This document shows positions 15,671 through 24,570 of a DNA stretch of 41,826 nt, one piece after another. The DNA comes from Bacteroidales bacterium (GTDB lineage Bacteria > Bacteroidota > Bacteroidia > Bacteroidales > Tenuifilaceae). Both the position numbers and the translations under genes were made by a program. The stretch's first letter is position 1; each line of letters opens with the position of its first letter. The stretch is taken from contig JACABB010000032.1 in assembly GCA_013376985.1 (NCBI GenBank), positions 1 to 41,826 on the forward strand. The letters run 5' to 3'. The notes beneath the pieces were generated by a model. The model was not told the DNA's origin, ran no database searches, and was given only the letters and a program-made list of their open reading frames with translations.

Positions 15671-16870
15671 ATGCCTATTATCTCCGATAAAGGTAAAGCG
15701 ATGCCCGCTTCACCTATTAGAAAACTAGTTCCTTTTGCCGAAGAAGCAAAACGTAAGGGTCGTAAGGTATATCACTTAAATATTGGTCAACCTGATATAC
15801 CAACCCCAAAACTTGCTTTAGATGCAATAAAGAACAATCCTTTAAACGTAGTAGAGTATAGCCATTCTGCTGGTAACGAGAGTTATCGTAAAGGGCTATC
15901 AAACTACTATAAAACTATTGGTATAAACATCACTCCAAACGATATTATCACAACCACGGGCGGCTCAGAGGCTATCACAATAGCCTTTATGACCTGTTTG
16001 AATCCTGGTGATGAGGTCATTATCCCTGAACCCTTTTATGCAAATTACAATAGTTTTGCATTACAGGCTGGAGTTGTAGTAAAACCAATAACATCATATA
16101 TCAAGAGTGATTTTGCTTTACCTCCAGTTGCTGAATTTGAGAAGCTGATTACCCCTAAAACCAAGGGAATTGTAATTTGTAACCCCAATAACCCAACTGG
16201 TTATCTATACTCTCAGGCAGAATTAGAGCAGTTAGCCACTATAATCAAGAAACACGATTTGTACCTTTTCTCCGATGAGGTTTATCGTGAGTTTTGTTAC
16301 GATGGTGAAACCCATTTCTCTGCAATGATGCTTAAGGGTCTTGAAAACAATGTAATCCTTTTAGACTCTGTTTCGAAGCGTTATAGCATGTGTGGTGTTA
16401 GAATTGGAGCTTTAATATCGCTCAACAAAGAGGTAATTGCTTCGGCATTAAAATTTGCACAAGCAAGACTTTCTCCACCATCATACGGGCAAATTGCAGC
16501 AGAAGCAGCATTAGCAACCCCAAAGGAGTATTTCACCGAGGTTTACAACGAGTATATCGAGCGTCGTAACTATATGGTTGAAGCACTTAACAAGATGGAA
16601 GGAGTTTACTGCCCAAAACCAAAGGGTGCTTTCTACACTGTGGTTAAGCTTCCTATCGACGATTCCGATAAGTTTGCTCAATGGTTACTCGACAGCTTTG
16701 AATACAACAATCAAACTGTTATGCTTGCCCCTGCCACAGGTTTTTACTCAACATGTGGTTATGGTAAAAACGAGGTTCGTATTGCATACGTTCTTAAGAT
16801 TGAGGATTTAAAGAACGCTATGAAGTGTTTAGAGGAAGCTTTGAAGCAATATCCGGGTAGAACTATTTAG
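15671..16870 (+). CDS. Class I/II PLP-dependent aminotransferase (aspartate aminotransferase-like)
   Basis: A 399-aa cytoplasmic fold-type I aminotransferase. Landmarks: LNIGQPDIPTP (residues 37-47), TTGGSEAI (cofactor-phosphate loop), NPNNPTGYLYS (carboxylate region), YLFSDEVYREF, and the Schiff-base lysine K236 in LLDSVSKRYSMCGVRIG. The length is normal. In Bacteroidota such proteins are usually annotated as aspartate or aromatic aminotransferase; exact substrate use cannot be decided from sequence alone. It is co-transcribed with the DUF1573 gene and ends at a clear terminator. Confidence 0.9.
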   Translation: MPIISDKGKAMPASPIRKLVPFAEEAKRKGRKVYHLNIGQPDIPTPKLALDAIKNNPLNVVEYSHSAGNESYRKGLSNYYKTIGINITPNDIITTTGGSEAITIAFMTCLNPGDEVIIPEPFYANYNSFALQAGVVVKPITSYIKSDFALPPVAEFEKLITPKTKGIVICNPNNPTGYLYSQAELEQLATIIKKHDLYLFSDEVYREFCYDGETHFSAMMLKGLENNVILLDSVSKRYSMCGVRIGALISLNKEVIASALKFAQARLSPPSYGQIAAEAALATPKEYFTEVYNEYIERRNYMVEALNKMEGVYCPKPKGAFYTVVKLPIDDSDKFAQWLLDSFEYNNQTVMLAPATGFYSTCGYGKNEVRIAYVLKIEDLKNAMKCLEEALKQYPGRTI

Positions 16871-16892
16871 TAAGACCAAATATTAATTTCTT

Positions 16893-16928
16893 AAAATGTC
16901 ATGGCTAACACCATGACATTTTTTTTGC
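16893..16928 (+). terminator. Rho-independent terminator after the aminotransferase gene
   Basis: A perfect 10-bp stem, AATGTCATGG (16895-16904) and CCATGACATT (16911-16920), with a 6-nt loop and a run of T residues after it. Confidence 0.88.
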
Positions 16929-16942
16929 TCTTTTATCTCTTA

Positions 16943-16968
16943 AAAAGTTACCCAATTTGGTAACTTTT
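16943..16968. promoter_or_regulatory. HigBA operator: 10-bp perfect inverted repeat
   Basis: AAAAGTTACC (16943-16952) and GGTAACTTTT (16959-16968) are perfect inverted repeats separated by CAATTT. They sit immediately upstream of the -7 box at 16971-16978. This is the position expected for autorepression by HigA or the HigBA complex. Confidence 0.75.
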
Positions 16969-16970
16969 AT

Positions 16971-16978
16971 TATCTTTG
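16971..16978 (+). promoter_or_regulatory. -7 box (TATCTTTG) of the higBA operon
   Basis: TATCTTTG matches TAnnTTTG and ends only 6 nt before the higB ATG at 16985. Transcription would start at or next to the start codon, so the mRNA may be leaderless or nearly so. Confidence 0.6.
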
Positions 16979-16984
16979 CAGAGT

Positions 16985-17296
16985 ATGAGAATAGTAAAGG
17001 AGAGAACGTTAACCGAGTACTGCAAACTTAATAGATACAAGCAAGCTGAGGAATCTATTAAGGCTTGGATCTTCGAGGTTAGGTTCTCGACATGGAACAA
17101 CGCTAACGAACTCAAATTGAAGTACGGCAACGCTAGCATAATTAATTCGAAAAGGGTCGTATTTAATATCAAAGGTAACGATTATCGATTAATAGTTGAT
17201 GTAGAGTATAAACTAAAGGTTGTTTTTATCGTGTGGTTCGGCACACATACGGAGTACAATAAAATTGACGCTAAAACAGTAAACTATGAAAACTAA
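16985..17296 (+). CDS. higB: HigB-type mRNA interferase toxin
   Basis: A 103-aa toxin of the HigB family, a RelE-like ribosome-dependent mRNA endonuclease. Signatures: MRIVKERTLTEYCK at the start, KAWIFEVRFSTWNNANELKLKYGNASII, the conserved RVVFNIKGNDYRLIVDVEYK block, and WFGTHTEYNKID near the C-terminus. The ATG at 16985 is chosen over an in-frame TTG at 16976 because the TTG lies inside the promoter box. The 3' end overlaps higA by 11 bp, and the toxin-first order is normal for HigBA. It is inserted between the aminotransferase terminator and the NamZ gene. Confidence 0.92.
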   Translation: MRIVKERTLTEYCKLNRYKQAEESIKAWIFEVRFSTWNNANELKLKYGNASIINSKRVVFNIKGNDYRLIVDVEYKLKVVFIVWFGTHTEYNKIDAKTVNYEN

Positions 17297-17750
17297 AATA
17301 CTAAAGACCGAACGGGAATACAATACAGCCTGCGAAAGGATTTATAGTCTTATCCACAGCTCTGAAAACCCCATTGAACCAAATAGCCCAGAGGGCGAAG
17401 AGATGGAACTCCTATCATTGCTTGTTGAAAAGTACGAGCAAGAACACTATCAACTGGGCATACCCAACCCCATTGAGGCGATTAAGTTCAGAATGGAACA
17501 GATGAACCTTAAGCAAACTGATATAGCTCCGCTATTTGGAGGAAAGACAAGGGTATCAGAGGTGCTAAACGGCAAAAGACCGTTAACACTAAAGATGATA
17601 ACCTTACTCAACAGATATCTAGGAATTCCATTGGAGTCACTGATTAGTGGCAATAAAGATATAAAACTGGAACCTGCAAAACGGGAACGAATTTTAGGCA
17701 TAGCCTCTATTAGAGACTATGTAAAGGGTAGCCATGTAGCCATGATTTAA
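17286..17750 (+). CDS. higA: HigA-type antitoxin with XRE HTH domain
   Basis: A 154-aa antitoxin and probable autorepressor. The N-terminal half is helical and acidic (PNSPEGEEMELLSLLVEKYEQEH) and is the likely toxin-binding part. The helix-turn-helix is at about residues 70-115: FRMEQMNLKQTDIAPLFGGKTRVSEVLNGKRPLTLKMI. It overlaps higB by 11 bp. The DNA target is most likely the inverted repeat at 16943-16968. Confidence 0.92.
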   Translation: MKTKILKTEREYNTACERIYSLIHSSENPIEPNSPEGEEMELLSLLVEKYEQEHYQLGIPNPIEAIKFRMEQMNLKQTDIAPLFGGKTRVSEVLNGKRPLTLKMITLLNRYLGIPLESLISGNKDIKLEPAKRERILGIASIRDYVKGSHVAMI

Positions 17751-17772
17751 TCCACTAGGTCCGACTGTCGAC

Positions 17773-17790
17773 TCCCGCAAAAGTGCGGGA
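17773..17790. repeat. Short GC hairpin downstream of higA
   Basis: TCCCGCA (17773-17779) and TGCGGGA (17784-17790) form a perfect 7-bp stem with an AAAG loop. No T-run follows, so a terminator role is possible but weak. Confidence 0.4.
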
Positions 17791-18102
17791 CAAGTTATGC
17801 CGCTATAGGATATCTTAATATGCTGAGCCTGTCTAAATATCAATCAATTTAATTGAATCAATGGAATAATGGAAGATACAAGCAAAAATCTAACCTGTCC
17901 TCCATCATTCCAGCCTTCCATCTCGATACTAAATAATTATATGTCTCTACAATTAAACACATTATTACATTTCTTATACCGAACTGACGTTATAATCCCA
18001 AACCAAAGGTGTCTTATTCTACCTAAAAAACCATTTTCTGTTCCAAATTACTTTTATTTGTGTGAATTTGTATACTTTAGTAAAGAATATTTTACAACAT
18101 TG

Positions 18103-19281
18103 ATGAAACGCAATCTATATGCTCTAGCAATTGTTCTACTAATTGCTAATCCCATTTATGCGCAGAAAGAAAAAATTTTGGTTGGTGCAGAACAAACGAG
18201 TTTGTACATTCCTCTAATCAACCACAAAAAGATTGCAGTGGTGGCAAATCACTCCTCATCTATAGGAAAAGTTTATTTAGTTGATAGTTTAATATCCTTA
18301 AAAATTAAAATAAAAAAGATTTTTTGCCCCGAACATGGTTTTCGAGGAGAGGGTGATGCAGGGGAATACATCAGGAACTACACCGATAAAAAAACTGGCT
18401 TACCAGTTATATCGCTTTACGGAAGCCATAAAAAACCATTAGCCAAAGATTTAAAGGGAATTGAGGTTGTAATATTTGATATGCAGGATGTTGGGGTTCG
18501 TTTTTATACTTATATTTCTACAATGCATTATGTAATGGAGGCTTGCGCCGAACAGAGCATCACCGTAATTATCCTTGATAGACCAAATCCTAACGGATTT
18601 TATATTGATGGCCCAATCCTCGATACCACCTACCGTTCCTTTGTTGGACTTCACCCTGTTCCTCTTGTACACGGAATGACCATTGGTGAATACGCTCAAA
18701 TGATTAATGGCGAGAAGTGGCTTAAAAACGGGATTCAATGCAAAGTAGTAGTTATTCCGTGCAAAAACTATAATCATAAAATGATGTACTCCCTTCCAAT
18801 ACGACCATCTCCAAATCTACCAAACCAAACATCAGTTTTACTATACCCATCGCTTGGTTTTTTTGAGGGAACATGCATAAGCGTTGGGAGAGGAACCGAT
18901 TTTCCTTTTCAAATTTTTGGACATCCCTCCCTTCCCAATACTGGGTTTTCTTATATTCCAGTTGAAAAAATTGGAGCTAGCAAGAATCCCCCATTTAAAA
19001 ACGAAAAGTGTAATGGGTTCGATTTGCGTGAATACTCAGTAAAGTACTTTAAAGATAATCCAAGAATTAATCTTGATTGGCTTCTTTTTGCATACAAGAT
19101 GTTTAAAGATAAGAAATCATTCTTCAATAACTTTTTTGTTAACCTTTCGGGAACACCTGAACTAAAGAAACAGATTGAGCAAGGACTCGATGCTGAAACA
19201 ATTAGTAAAAGTTGGGCAAAACCTCTTATTGCATTCAAAAAGGTTAGAAAGAAATACCTTTTATATCCCGATTTTGAGTAA
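18103..19281 (+). CDS. namZ: DUF1343 family exo-beta-N-acetylmuramidase (NamZ-like, GH171)
   Basis: A 392-aa exported protein. The start at 18103 gives a good signal peptide (MKRNLYALAIVLLIANPIYAQ); the frame is open back to 17869, but that part reads non-coding DNA. The DUF1343 signatures are clear: VVANHSSSIG, FCPEHGFRGEGDAGE, SLYGSHKKP, VVIFDMQDVGVRFYTYISTM, ILDRPNPNGFYIDGP and EGTCISVGRGTDFPFQIFG. The characterised member NamZ releases terminal MurNAc from peptidoglycan fragments, so a role in cell-wall recycling is likely. RNase HI follows after 22 bp. Confidence 0.9.
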   Translation: MKRNLYALAIVLLIANPIYAQKEKILVGAEQTSLYIPLINHKKIAVVANHSSSIGKVYLVDSLISLKIKIKKIFCPEHGFRGEGDAGEYIRNYTDKKTGLPVISLYGSHKKPLAKDLKGIEVVIFDMQDVGVRFYTYISTMHYVMEACAEQSITVIILDRPNPNGFYIDGPILDTTYRSFVGLHPVPLVHGMTIGEYAQMINGEKWLKNGIQCKVVVIPCKNYNHKMMYSLPIRPSPNLPNQTSVLLYPSLGFFEGTCISVGRGTDFPFQIFGHPSLPNTGFSYIPVEKIGASKNPPFKNEKCNGFDLREYSVKYFKDNPRINLDWLLFAYKMFKDKKSFFNNFFVNLSGTPELKKQIEQGLDAETISKSWAKPLIAFKKVRKKYLLYPDFE

Positions 19282-19303
19282 AACAATAAATCAAAGAAAA
19301 TAA

Positions 19304-19936
19304 ATGCCTAAAGCGAGTAAGTTTTATGTAGTTTGGTCGGGGTTAAAACCTGGCATTTACGAGTCGTGGGATGAGTGCCAAAAACAGATAAAAAACTACC
19401 CAAACGCAAAATATAAAGGATTTCCAACTCGAATGGCAGCCGAAAGTGCTTACAATGGAAACTATGAGAGCTATAAGAAAAAAAGTACCAAAGAGAAAGC
19501 GTTATTCGGCTTACCCGAAGATCAACCTAAACCTGTGTACCCTTCCATTGCCGTAGATGCCGCTTGGAATACGGTAACTGGTGATATGGAGTATCAGGGC
19601 GTAGATACAAAATCCAAAAGGTTAATTTTTCATCAAGGGCCATACCGAGATGGAACTAATAATATAGGTGAGTTTTTAGCAATAGTTCATGCACTTGCAA
19701 TACTAAAACGAGAGAAAAGCAGTTTACCCATCTACACCGATTCAATGACGGCTATATCTTGGGTTCGGAATCGAAAAGCGAATACAAAACTTGCAAAATC
19801 TCCCGAAAATGAAATTCTTTTTGATTTACTGGACAGAGCTGAAAAGTGGCTAAAGGAGAACATTTGGAAAAACCCAATCTTGAAATGGGAAACTACCATA
19901 TGGGGCGAAATTCCGGCTGATTTTGGGAGAAAGTAG
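19304..19936 (+). CDS. rnhA: Ribonuclease HI with N-terminal viroplasmin/HBD domain
   Basis: A 210-aa cytoplasmic enzyme that degrades the RNA strand of RNA-DNA hybrids. Residues 1-55 form the caulimovirus viroplasmin/hybrid-binding domain (KFYVVWSGLKPGIYESWDECQKQIKNYPNAKYKGF). The RNase H catalytic domain follows, with acidic residues visible in SIAVDAAWN (Asp), NIGEFLAIVHAL (Glu) and LPIYTDSMTAISW (Asp). This two-domain form is common in Bacteroidota and Firmicutes. It lies 22 bp after namZ, probably in the same transcript. Confidence 0.9.
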   Translation: MPKASKFYVVWSGLKPGIYESWDECQKQIKNYPNAKYKGFPTRMAAESAYNGNYESYKKKSTKEKALFGLPEDQPKPVYPSIAVDAAWNTVTGDMEYQGVDTKSKRLIFHQGPYRDGTNNIGEFLAIVHALAILKREKSSLPIYTDSMTAISWVRNRKANTKLAKSPENEILFDLLDRAEKWLKENIWKNPILKWETTIWGEIPADFGRK

Positions 19937-19976
19937 AAGTTTTAATCAATATATTTTATCTTAGCAGTCGATTTAA

Positions 19977-20012
19977 GGGGAAAGGGACAAGTGGAAAGTG
20001 AAAAAAAAGAAG
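19977..20012. repeat. Purine-rich repeat tract between rnhA and the permease gene
   Basis: GGGGAAAGGGACAAGTGGAA and the following AGTGAAAAAAAAGAAG repeat the words seen, in inverted orientation, at about 2866-2905. This shows that the first 3.5 kb do not hold the only copies of that family. It lies in the leader of the permease gene. Confidence 0.55.
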
Positions 20013-20070
20013 AAAGTAAAATAGATTTTGTTGATTCAAATTAATTACTCGAAGACTTATCAATTTAAAA

Positions 20071-21315
20071 GTGAATTTAGAGAATTTCATAGCAAAGCGG
20101 TTGATGAGCAAGGATGGCGGAAATGGAACCCTATCCCGACCGTTCATTCGTATTACTACCATTGCCGTAGCATTGAGTTTGGCTATCATGATTATAGCAA
20201 TTGCTGTGGTTACAGGGTTTAAAAAGGAGATAAGCGAAAAAACAATAGGCTTTGGCAGCCATATCCAAATCACAAATTACGACGGCAACCGCTCATACGA
20301 AACTCGACCAATAAATCAAAATCAGGATTGCATTCCTAAGATAAAGGCTATTAAAGGTATTCGGCATGTTCAAGTATTTGCTGTAAAACCGGGGATTATA
20401 AAAACTGATACCGATATTCAGGGTGTTATACTTAAAGGAATAGGCCCCGATTTCGATTGGAGTTTTTTCAAAAAGAGTCTTGTTGAAGGAAGTATCTTTG
20501 AACTCTCCGATACATCAACAACAAATAATACGCTGATTTCGAAATCACTTGCCCGTTTACTCAAATTGAAGGTTGGCGATAAGTTTGATATGTACTTCGT
20601 ACAAGAACCCCCAAGAGTTAGAAGGTTCACTATATCTGGCATATACGATACAAAAATGGGTGAATTCGATAAGACATTTATACTTGTTGATATTAGGCAC
20701 ATTCGTAAACTGAACGACTGGAAGGATGATCAAATATCAGGATTTGAGATACTTGTTGATGACTTTGACCGCATTGAAGATCTTGCTCTGAAAGTAGATG
20801 ATATCTCAGGATTTGTCTTTTTTGATGATGGTTCAAAACTCAAGGTGCAAAGTATTATTGAAAAATATCCTACTATTTTTGATTGGCTTGGACTGCAGGA
20901 TCTAAACGCTGTAATCCTAATTGTTATAATGATTCTAGTTGCTGGAATTAATATGATTTCTGGTCTTCTAATTATTATTCTTGAACGAATTAAAATGATA
21001 GGGATTCTAAAAGCAATGGGAGCAGCAAATCCTTTAGTCCAAAGAATCTTTCTTATTCAATCAGGTTTTATCGTTTTACGTGGATTGTTTTTCGGAAACC
21101 TTATTGGCTTAGCAATTTGCATTGTCCAAAAAGAGTTTGGAATTATCAAATTAGATGAAGCAAGTTACTACCTCTCAACCGTTCCAATATACCTCAACGC
21201 CTTTCATATTCTCCTGCTTAACATTGGTACATTTCTGGTTACCATTGCAATGCTTGTAGTCCCATCGATGGTTATTTCTAGGATAAGCCCTGAAAAAACA
21301 ATCAGATTCGATTAG
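20071..21315 (+). CDS. LolC/LolE-like ABC transporter permease
   Basis: A 414-aa inner-membrane protein of the FtsX/MacB permease family, LolC/E branch, which releases lipoproteins from the inner membrane. It starts at GTG: NLENFIAKRLMSKD is the normal N-terminus of the family, and the first ATG (20104) would remove it. The first helix is ITTIAVALSLAIMIIAIAVVTGFKKEI (about 28-54) and is followed by a large periplasmic domain. Three helices lie in the C-terminal FtsX domain (AVILIVIMILVAGINMISGLLIII; LIQSGFIVLRGLFFGNLIGLAI; AFHILLLNIGTFLVTIAMLVV). No ATPase gene is adjacent. It ends in a 4-bp tail-to-tail overlap with the next, opposite gene. Confidence 0.88.
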   Translation: MNLENFIAKRLMSKDGGNGTLSRPFIRITTIAVALSLAIMIIAIAVVTGFKKEISEKTIGFGSHIQITNYDGNRSYETRPINQNQDCIPKIKAIKGIRHVQVFAVKPGIIKTDTDIQGVILKGIGPDFDWSFFKKSLVEGSIFELSDTSTTNNTLISKSLARLLKLKVGDKFDMYFVQEPPRVRRFTISGIYDTKMGEFDKTFILVDIRHIRKLNDWKDDQISGFEILVDDFDRIEDLALKVDDISGFVFFDDGSKLKVQSIIEKYPTIFDWLGLQDLNAVILIVIMILVAGINMISGLLIIILERIKMIGILKAMGAANPLVQRIFLIQSGFIVLRGLFFGNLIGLAICIVQKEFGIIKLDEASYYLSTVPIYLNAFHILLLNIGTFLVTIAMLVVPSMVISRISPEKTIRFD

Positions 21316-22079
21316 AAGTTATTATCCAAAATTGCTTTTGACTCTTTGGAAGGATCCTTAATTTTCCTATTGATCTGGTTAATATCAATCTCCTGATCAA
21401 AATTCTTAATAAACTTCAGCCTTGTATCCGTTGTTACACCTGTTGATATATTCAAAATCTTAACCCTGAATGGGTTTGAAAGGAATAGATAAATCTCATT
21501 ATCGCTCTTCCAGGTAACAAACTCTGGCACAAAATTAAGCAGATAGGAAAAAAGAGTGTTTTTTGAAGAATAGTCACTAATCACCAACTTATTCTTAATA
21601 CAATAAGCCATTAACAATCCGTTCTGAGTAAATGCTGGCAAACCACTCTCCTTGGAATAGCGCTGGAATTTATTGTTTTTTAAATTATACAGATAAATTC
21701 CATTAATGGAATCGACTTGAGTTACATTTATTATACCAATGCCAATGTAGGAACTATTCTTATCCAACCGTGTTGAATATCTAGAAGGCCATCCAACTAC
21801 TTTTCCAATTCTTGTAACTAAGACAGTTGAATTGGTTAAAGTATCTGTTTTAAAAAGTCCAAAAAGATAGCGAACATCTCTTGACATACCTCCATCAGGA
21901 AAAGTGCTAATGCCTTTTGGCATCTGAAACTCCCTTGCATTGGCAAGGTAGTAGTATGAGGAGCCAGAAATAACTCCTCCATACGATGTATCAAAGGAAT
22001 AAAGCAACTCTCTATGGTAACAAGATGAAAGTGTGCATAAGGCAATTAATACAAAAAGGCTTTTTATGATATTAAACAT
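21312..22079 (-). CDS. Lipoprotein of unknown function
   Basis: A 255-aa lipoprotein starting at ATG 22079 (MFNIIKSLFVLIALCTLSSC; lipobox LSSC). A TTG two codons upstream is less likely. The mature part is rich in beta-strand-like segments resembling short propeller-type repeats (SSYIGIGIINVTQVDSINGIYLYNL, NGLLMAYCIKNKLVISDY, EIYLFLSNPFRVKILNIS), but no family was recognised. Its 3' end overlaps the permease gene by 4 bp on the opposite strand. There is no operon partner. Confidence 0.75.
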   Translation of the reverse strand: MFNIIKSLFVLIALCTLSSCYHRELLYSFDTSYGGVISGSSYYYLANAREFQMPKGISTFPDGGMSRDVRYLFGLFKTDTLTNSTVLVTRIGKVVGWPSRYSTRLDKNSSYIGIGIINVTQVDSINGIYLYNLKNNKFQRYSKESGLPAFTQNGLLMAYCIKNKLVISDYSSKNTLFSYLLNFVPEFVTWKSDNEIYLFLSNPFRVKILNISTGVTTDTRLKFIKNFDQEIDINQINRKIKDPSKESKAILDNNF

Positions 22080-22527
22080 AGTCAATAGTTTATCACAAAA
22101 TACTTCGAGTCAAATTTATGAAAATTAAGTAATTATGTATTTTTTATCAAATAATATTTCAATGAATTAACAATTAGTTGATAATTTGTTTTTTGTCTTC
22201 CGTTTCACATTTTGGAATCATCGGAAACAAAGCTAATTTAGGGCTGCCATTTTAAGGGCATTTTTACAGGATTTACTTTGTATTCAGCATATAACTTTTG
22301 TGCCACAGACATTAGTATTTTAGGGCACGATAAGCTAGATATTGAATCATAAGATTAAAAGTTTACTATAGTTTATTTCTTTAATTTTGTTGATTTCGCT
22401 GAATCCATATGGTTTCATTAGATCTGAATAATAACTAAAATTTATACGCGTGAAACATCCATGATATTAGCCTTAACGCACAAGATAATGACTACTATGG
22501 ATGTTCCATCTGCACCTTAAAAAACAA
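22080..22527. other. Divergent intergenic region before gatE
   Basis: No gene was recognised. An AT-rich stretch is followed by TAATTTTG (22382-22389), a possible -7 box for gatE, and then by a 61-nt repeated element at 22452-22512. No T-box or known riboswitch was recognised. Confidence 0.5.
22452..22512 (+). repeat. 61-nt element, copy A (potential structured RNA or mini-ORF)
   Basis: It begins GAAACATCC and ends ATGGATGTTCCATCTG. It aligns without gaps over 61 nt to 34106-34166, strongly at both ends. AACATCC (22454-22460) can pair with GGATGTT (22499-22505). In the other copy this stem is AATGTCC/GGACATT, so two base pairs change in a compensatory way. The right end also reads as a mini-ORF, ATG GAT GTT CCA TCT GCA CCT TAA (22497-22520). 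Confidence 0.5.
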
Positions 22528-24540
22528 ATGAATAGACAGATGAAAAAAGGTTCAACCCCAACTAAGAAGTTCGATCCACATAAGAACTACCAAACCACAA
22601 TGAAATCTATCGGCTACGTAGTTCGTAAGAAAGCTACAGTAGAAGATTATCAGCGGATAGGCTTCAAATCAGGCCTTGAGGTACATCAACAACTTAAAAC
22701 AAAAAAGAAACTCTTCTGTCGCTGCCCTGCAGGCATTTTTCACGATAGTAACGACTATCATGCAGAACTTATACGCCATATGCGTCCAACTCTAAGCGAG
22801 ATGGGTGAATATGATGGAACGGCACTAATGGAATTCAAGACTCGCAAGGAGATTACTTATCGTATTCATAACCAAACAACCTGCACGTACGAAATTGATG
22901 ATACCCCACCATTTCCAGTTAACCGTGAGGCATTAGAAATCGCATTAGAAATCTCACTACTTAGCAAACTCAATATTGTTGGCGAGGTGCATATCACCCG
23001 TAAACAATACCTTGATGGTTCAATTCCAACAGGATTTCAACGTACAGCCATTTTAGGAGTTGAGGGTGCAATTCAACTCAAAAACAAAAAGGTTGGTCTA
23101 ATTCAACTAAGTATCGAAGAAGATTCTTGTAGAGAGATATCCGATATTGGTCATCAGCGTATCTATAAAACCGATAGGTTGGGAATGCCACTTATCGAAA
23201 CTGTAACTCACCCTCATTGCCTTACCCCCGATGAACTTCGCGAAGCAGGCGAATACATTCGCTTCCTAAATCGCAGTACTGGTAAGGTTCGTACTGGAAT
23301 GGGAGCAGCCAGACAGGATACAAACGTAAGCTGTGAAGGGGGTACAAGGGTTGAAATTAAAGGTGTTTCACATCTAAAATGGATACCAGAATTATCGCAC
23401 AACGAGTGCTTCCGTCAGTGGGCATTGCTGAATATTCGCAAACTACTACTCGATAAAGTAAAAACGCCTGCCAATTGGAAGTTAAGACATATAGAGGTTG
23501 ATCCACGTGACATTGGACTAGAATACCAATCCGCAATCAACTATGCAGATGTTGGATATAAAGTCTATGCTATTTGCTTACCAGAGTTTAAAGGCATCCT
23601 ATCACATTTTACGCAACCTGGAAAGAGTTTTACCAATGAGCTGAGCGATAGGTTAAAAGTTATTGCAGGGATAGAAAAACCGAACATAACTAGCACTGAG
23701 GACTTAGTTGCGCCTTTGAATGCAAAAGATTTCAATACGCTCTCAATTCCACTAAAAGCAACAGAGGATGATGCAATTATCCTAATTTGGGGACCTGCGG
23801 ATGATATGAAAACTGCATTGGAAACGATACAGGAACGTTGTATGATGGCATTTGAAGGAGTTCCCAGAGAAACCCGCAGACCATTAGAGGATGGAACAAC
23901 ACTATTTGAAAGGGTTTTACCGGGTGCTGATCGTATGTATCCTGATACCGACTCTGCTCCTATTCCACTGGAAGAAAGCTATATCGACATGCTTAAAACG
24001 CGTATCCAAATGGATATTGCCGATAGGTATAAGCAGATGAAAGATTGGAAGATCCCTTCTGATACCTACACATATCTCCTAAAGAAAAACCTTGTTCCTG
24101 TCATTGAACAACTAGTTAAATTAGGTGTTTCAGGTCGATTTGCAGGCACTTTCTTAGGTCATCAGCTAAAATTTGTTGAAGGAAAGATCGAAAAACACAA
24201 CGACTTTACTTATAACCGAATCATCGAGATGTTTGAGTTTCTTAATAAACAAAAACTACAACCGTCCATCGCTAAGATGATGCTTCCAATTATCTATCAA
24301 CACCCCAATATGGATTTCAATTCAGTACTTACTAGCTTAAACTTTAAACGACGTACAAAGGATGATCTTTTGGCTCCGGTTGATTACTTACTTGAGAAAT
24401 TTCGTGAGATTAGAGTTTCAAAAAGCAGTTCACCTGATGTAGCCTTAAACTGGGCTATGGGTCAACTTAACCGTCAAGCTTTAGGGAATGTTGATCTAAA
24501 GGATTTAAAGAAGAGCATCGAGAAAAAGCTTGTTAAGTAG
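22528..24540 (+). CDS. gatE: Glu-tRNA(Gln) amidotransferase subunit E (archaeal type)
   Basis: A protein of about 670 aa that matches GatE, the tRNA-binding and transamidase subunit of the archaeal GatDE enzyme that converts Glu-tRNA(Gln) to Gln-tRNA(Gln). The GatB/GatE cradle begins at GFKSGLEVHQQLKTKKKLFCRCP and continues with EYDGTALMEFKTRKEI, IDDTPPFPVN, RKQYLDGSIPTGFQRT and RTGMGAARQDTNVS. The GatE-specific AspRS-like insertion is visible (ILIWGPADDMKTAL, GVPRETRRPLEDGTTLFERV, LPGADRMYPDTDSAPI). The C-terminal helical/YqeY-like tail runs to the end (SSSPDVALNWAMGQLNRQALGNV). The length fits archaeal GatE plus ~35 extra N-terminal residues. The start is uncertain: ATG at 22528, 22540 or 22600. 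gatD follows after 30 bp. Confidence 0.9.
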   Translation: MNRQMKKGSTPTKKFDPHKNYQTTMKSIGYVVRKKATVEDYQRIGFKSGLEVHQQLKTKKKLFCRCPAGIFHDSNDYHAELIRHMRPTLSEMGEYDGTALMEFKTRKEITYRIHNQTTCTYEIDDTPPFPVNREALEIALEISLLSKLNIVGEVHITRKQYLDGSIPTGFQRTAILGVEGAIQLKNKKVGLIQLSIEEDSCREISDIGHQRIYKTDRLGMPLIETVTHPHCLTPDELREAGEYIRFLNRSTGKVRTGMGAARQDTNVSCEGGTRVEIKGVSHLKWIPELSHNECFRQWALLNIRKLLLDKVKTPANWKLRHIEVDPRDIGLEYQSAINYADVGYKVYAICLPEFKGILSHFTQPGKSFTNELSDRLKVIAGIEKPNITSTEDLVAPLNAKDFNTLSIPLKATEDDAIILIWGPADDMKTALETIQERCMMAFEGVPRETRRPLEDGTTLFERVLPGADRMYPDTDSAPIPLEESYIDMLKTRIQMDIADRYKQMKDWKIPSDTYTYLLKKNLVPVIEQLVKLGVSGRFAGTFLGHQLKFVEGKIEKHNDFTYNRIIEMFEFLNKQKLQPSIAKMMLPIIYQHPNMDFNSVLTSLNFKRRTKDDLLAPVDYLLEKFREIRVSKSSSPDVALNWAMGQLNRQALGNVDLKDLKKSIEKKLVK

Positions 24541-24570
24541 ATATAGTCATAATTAGAAATATTAGACACA

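Noticed and set aside
17869-18102. 78-residue extension before the NamZ signal peptide
   Set aside because: A clear signal peptide starts at 18103, and the extension reads AT-rich non-coding DNA.
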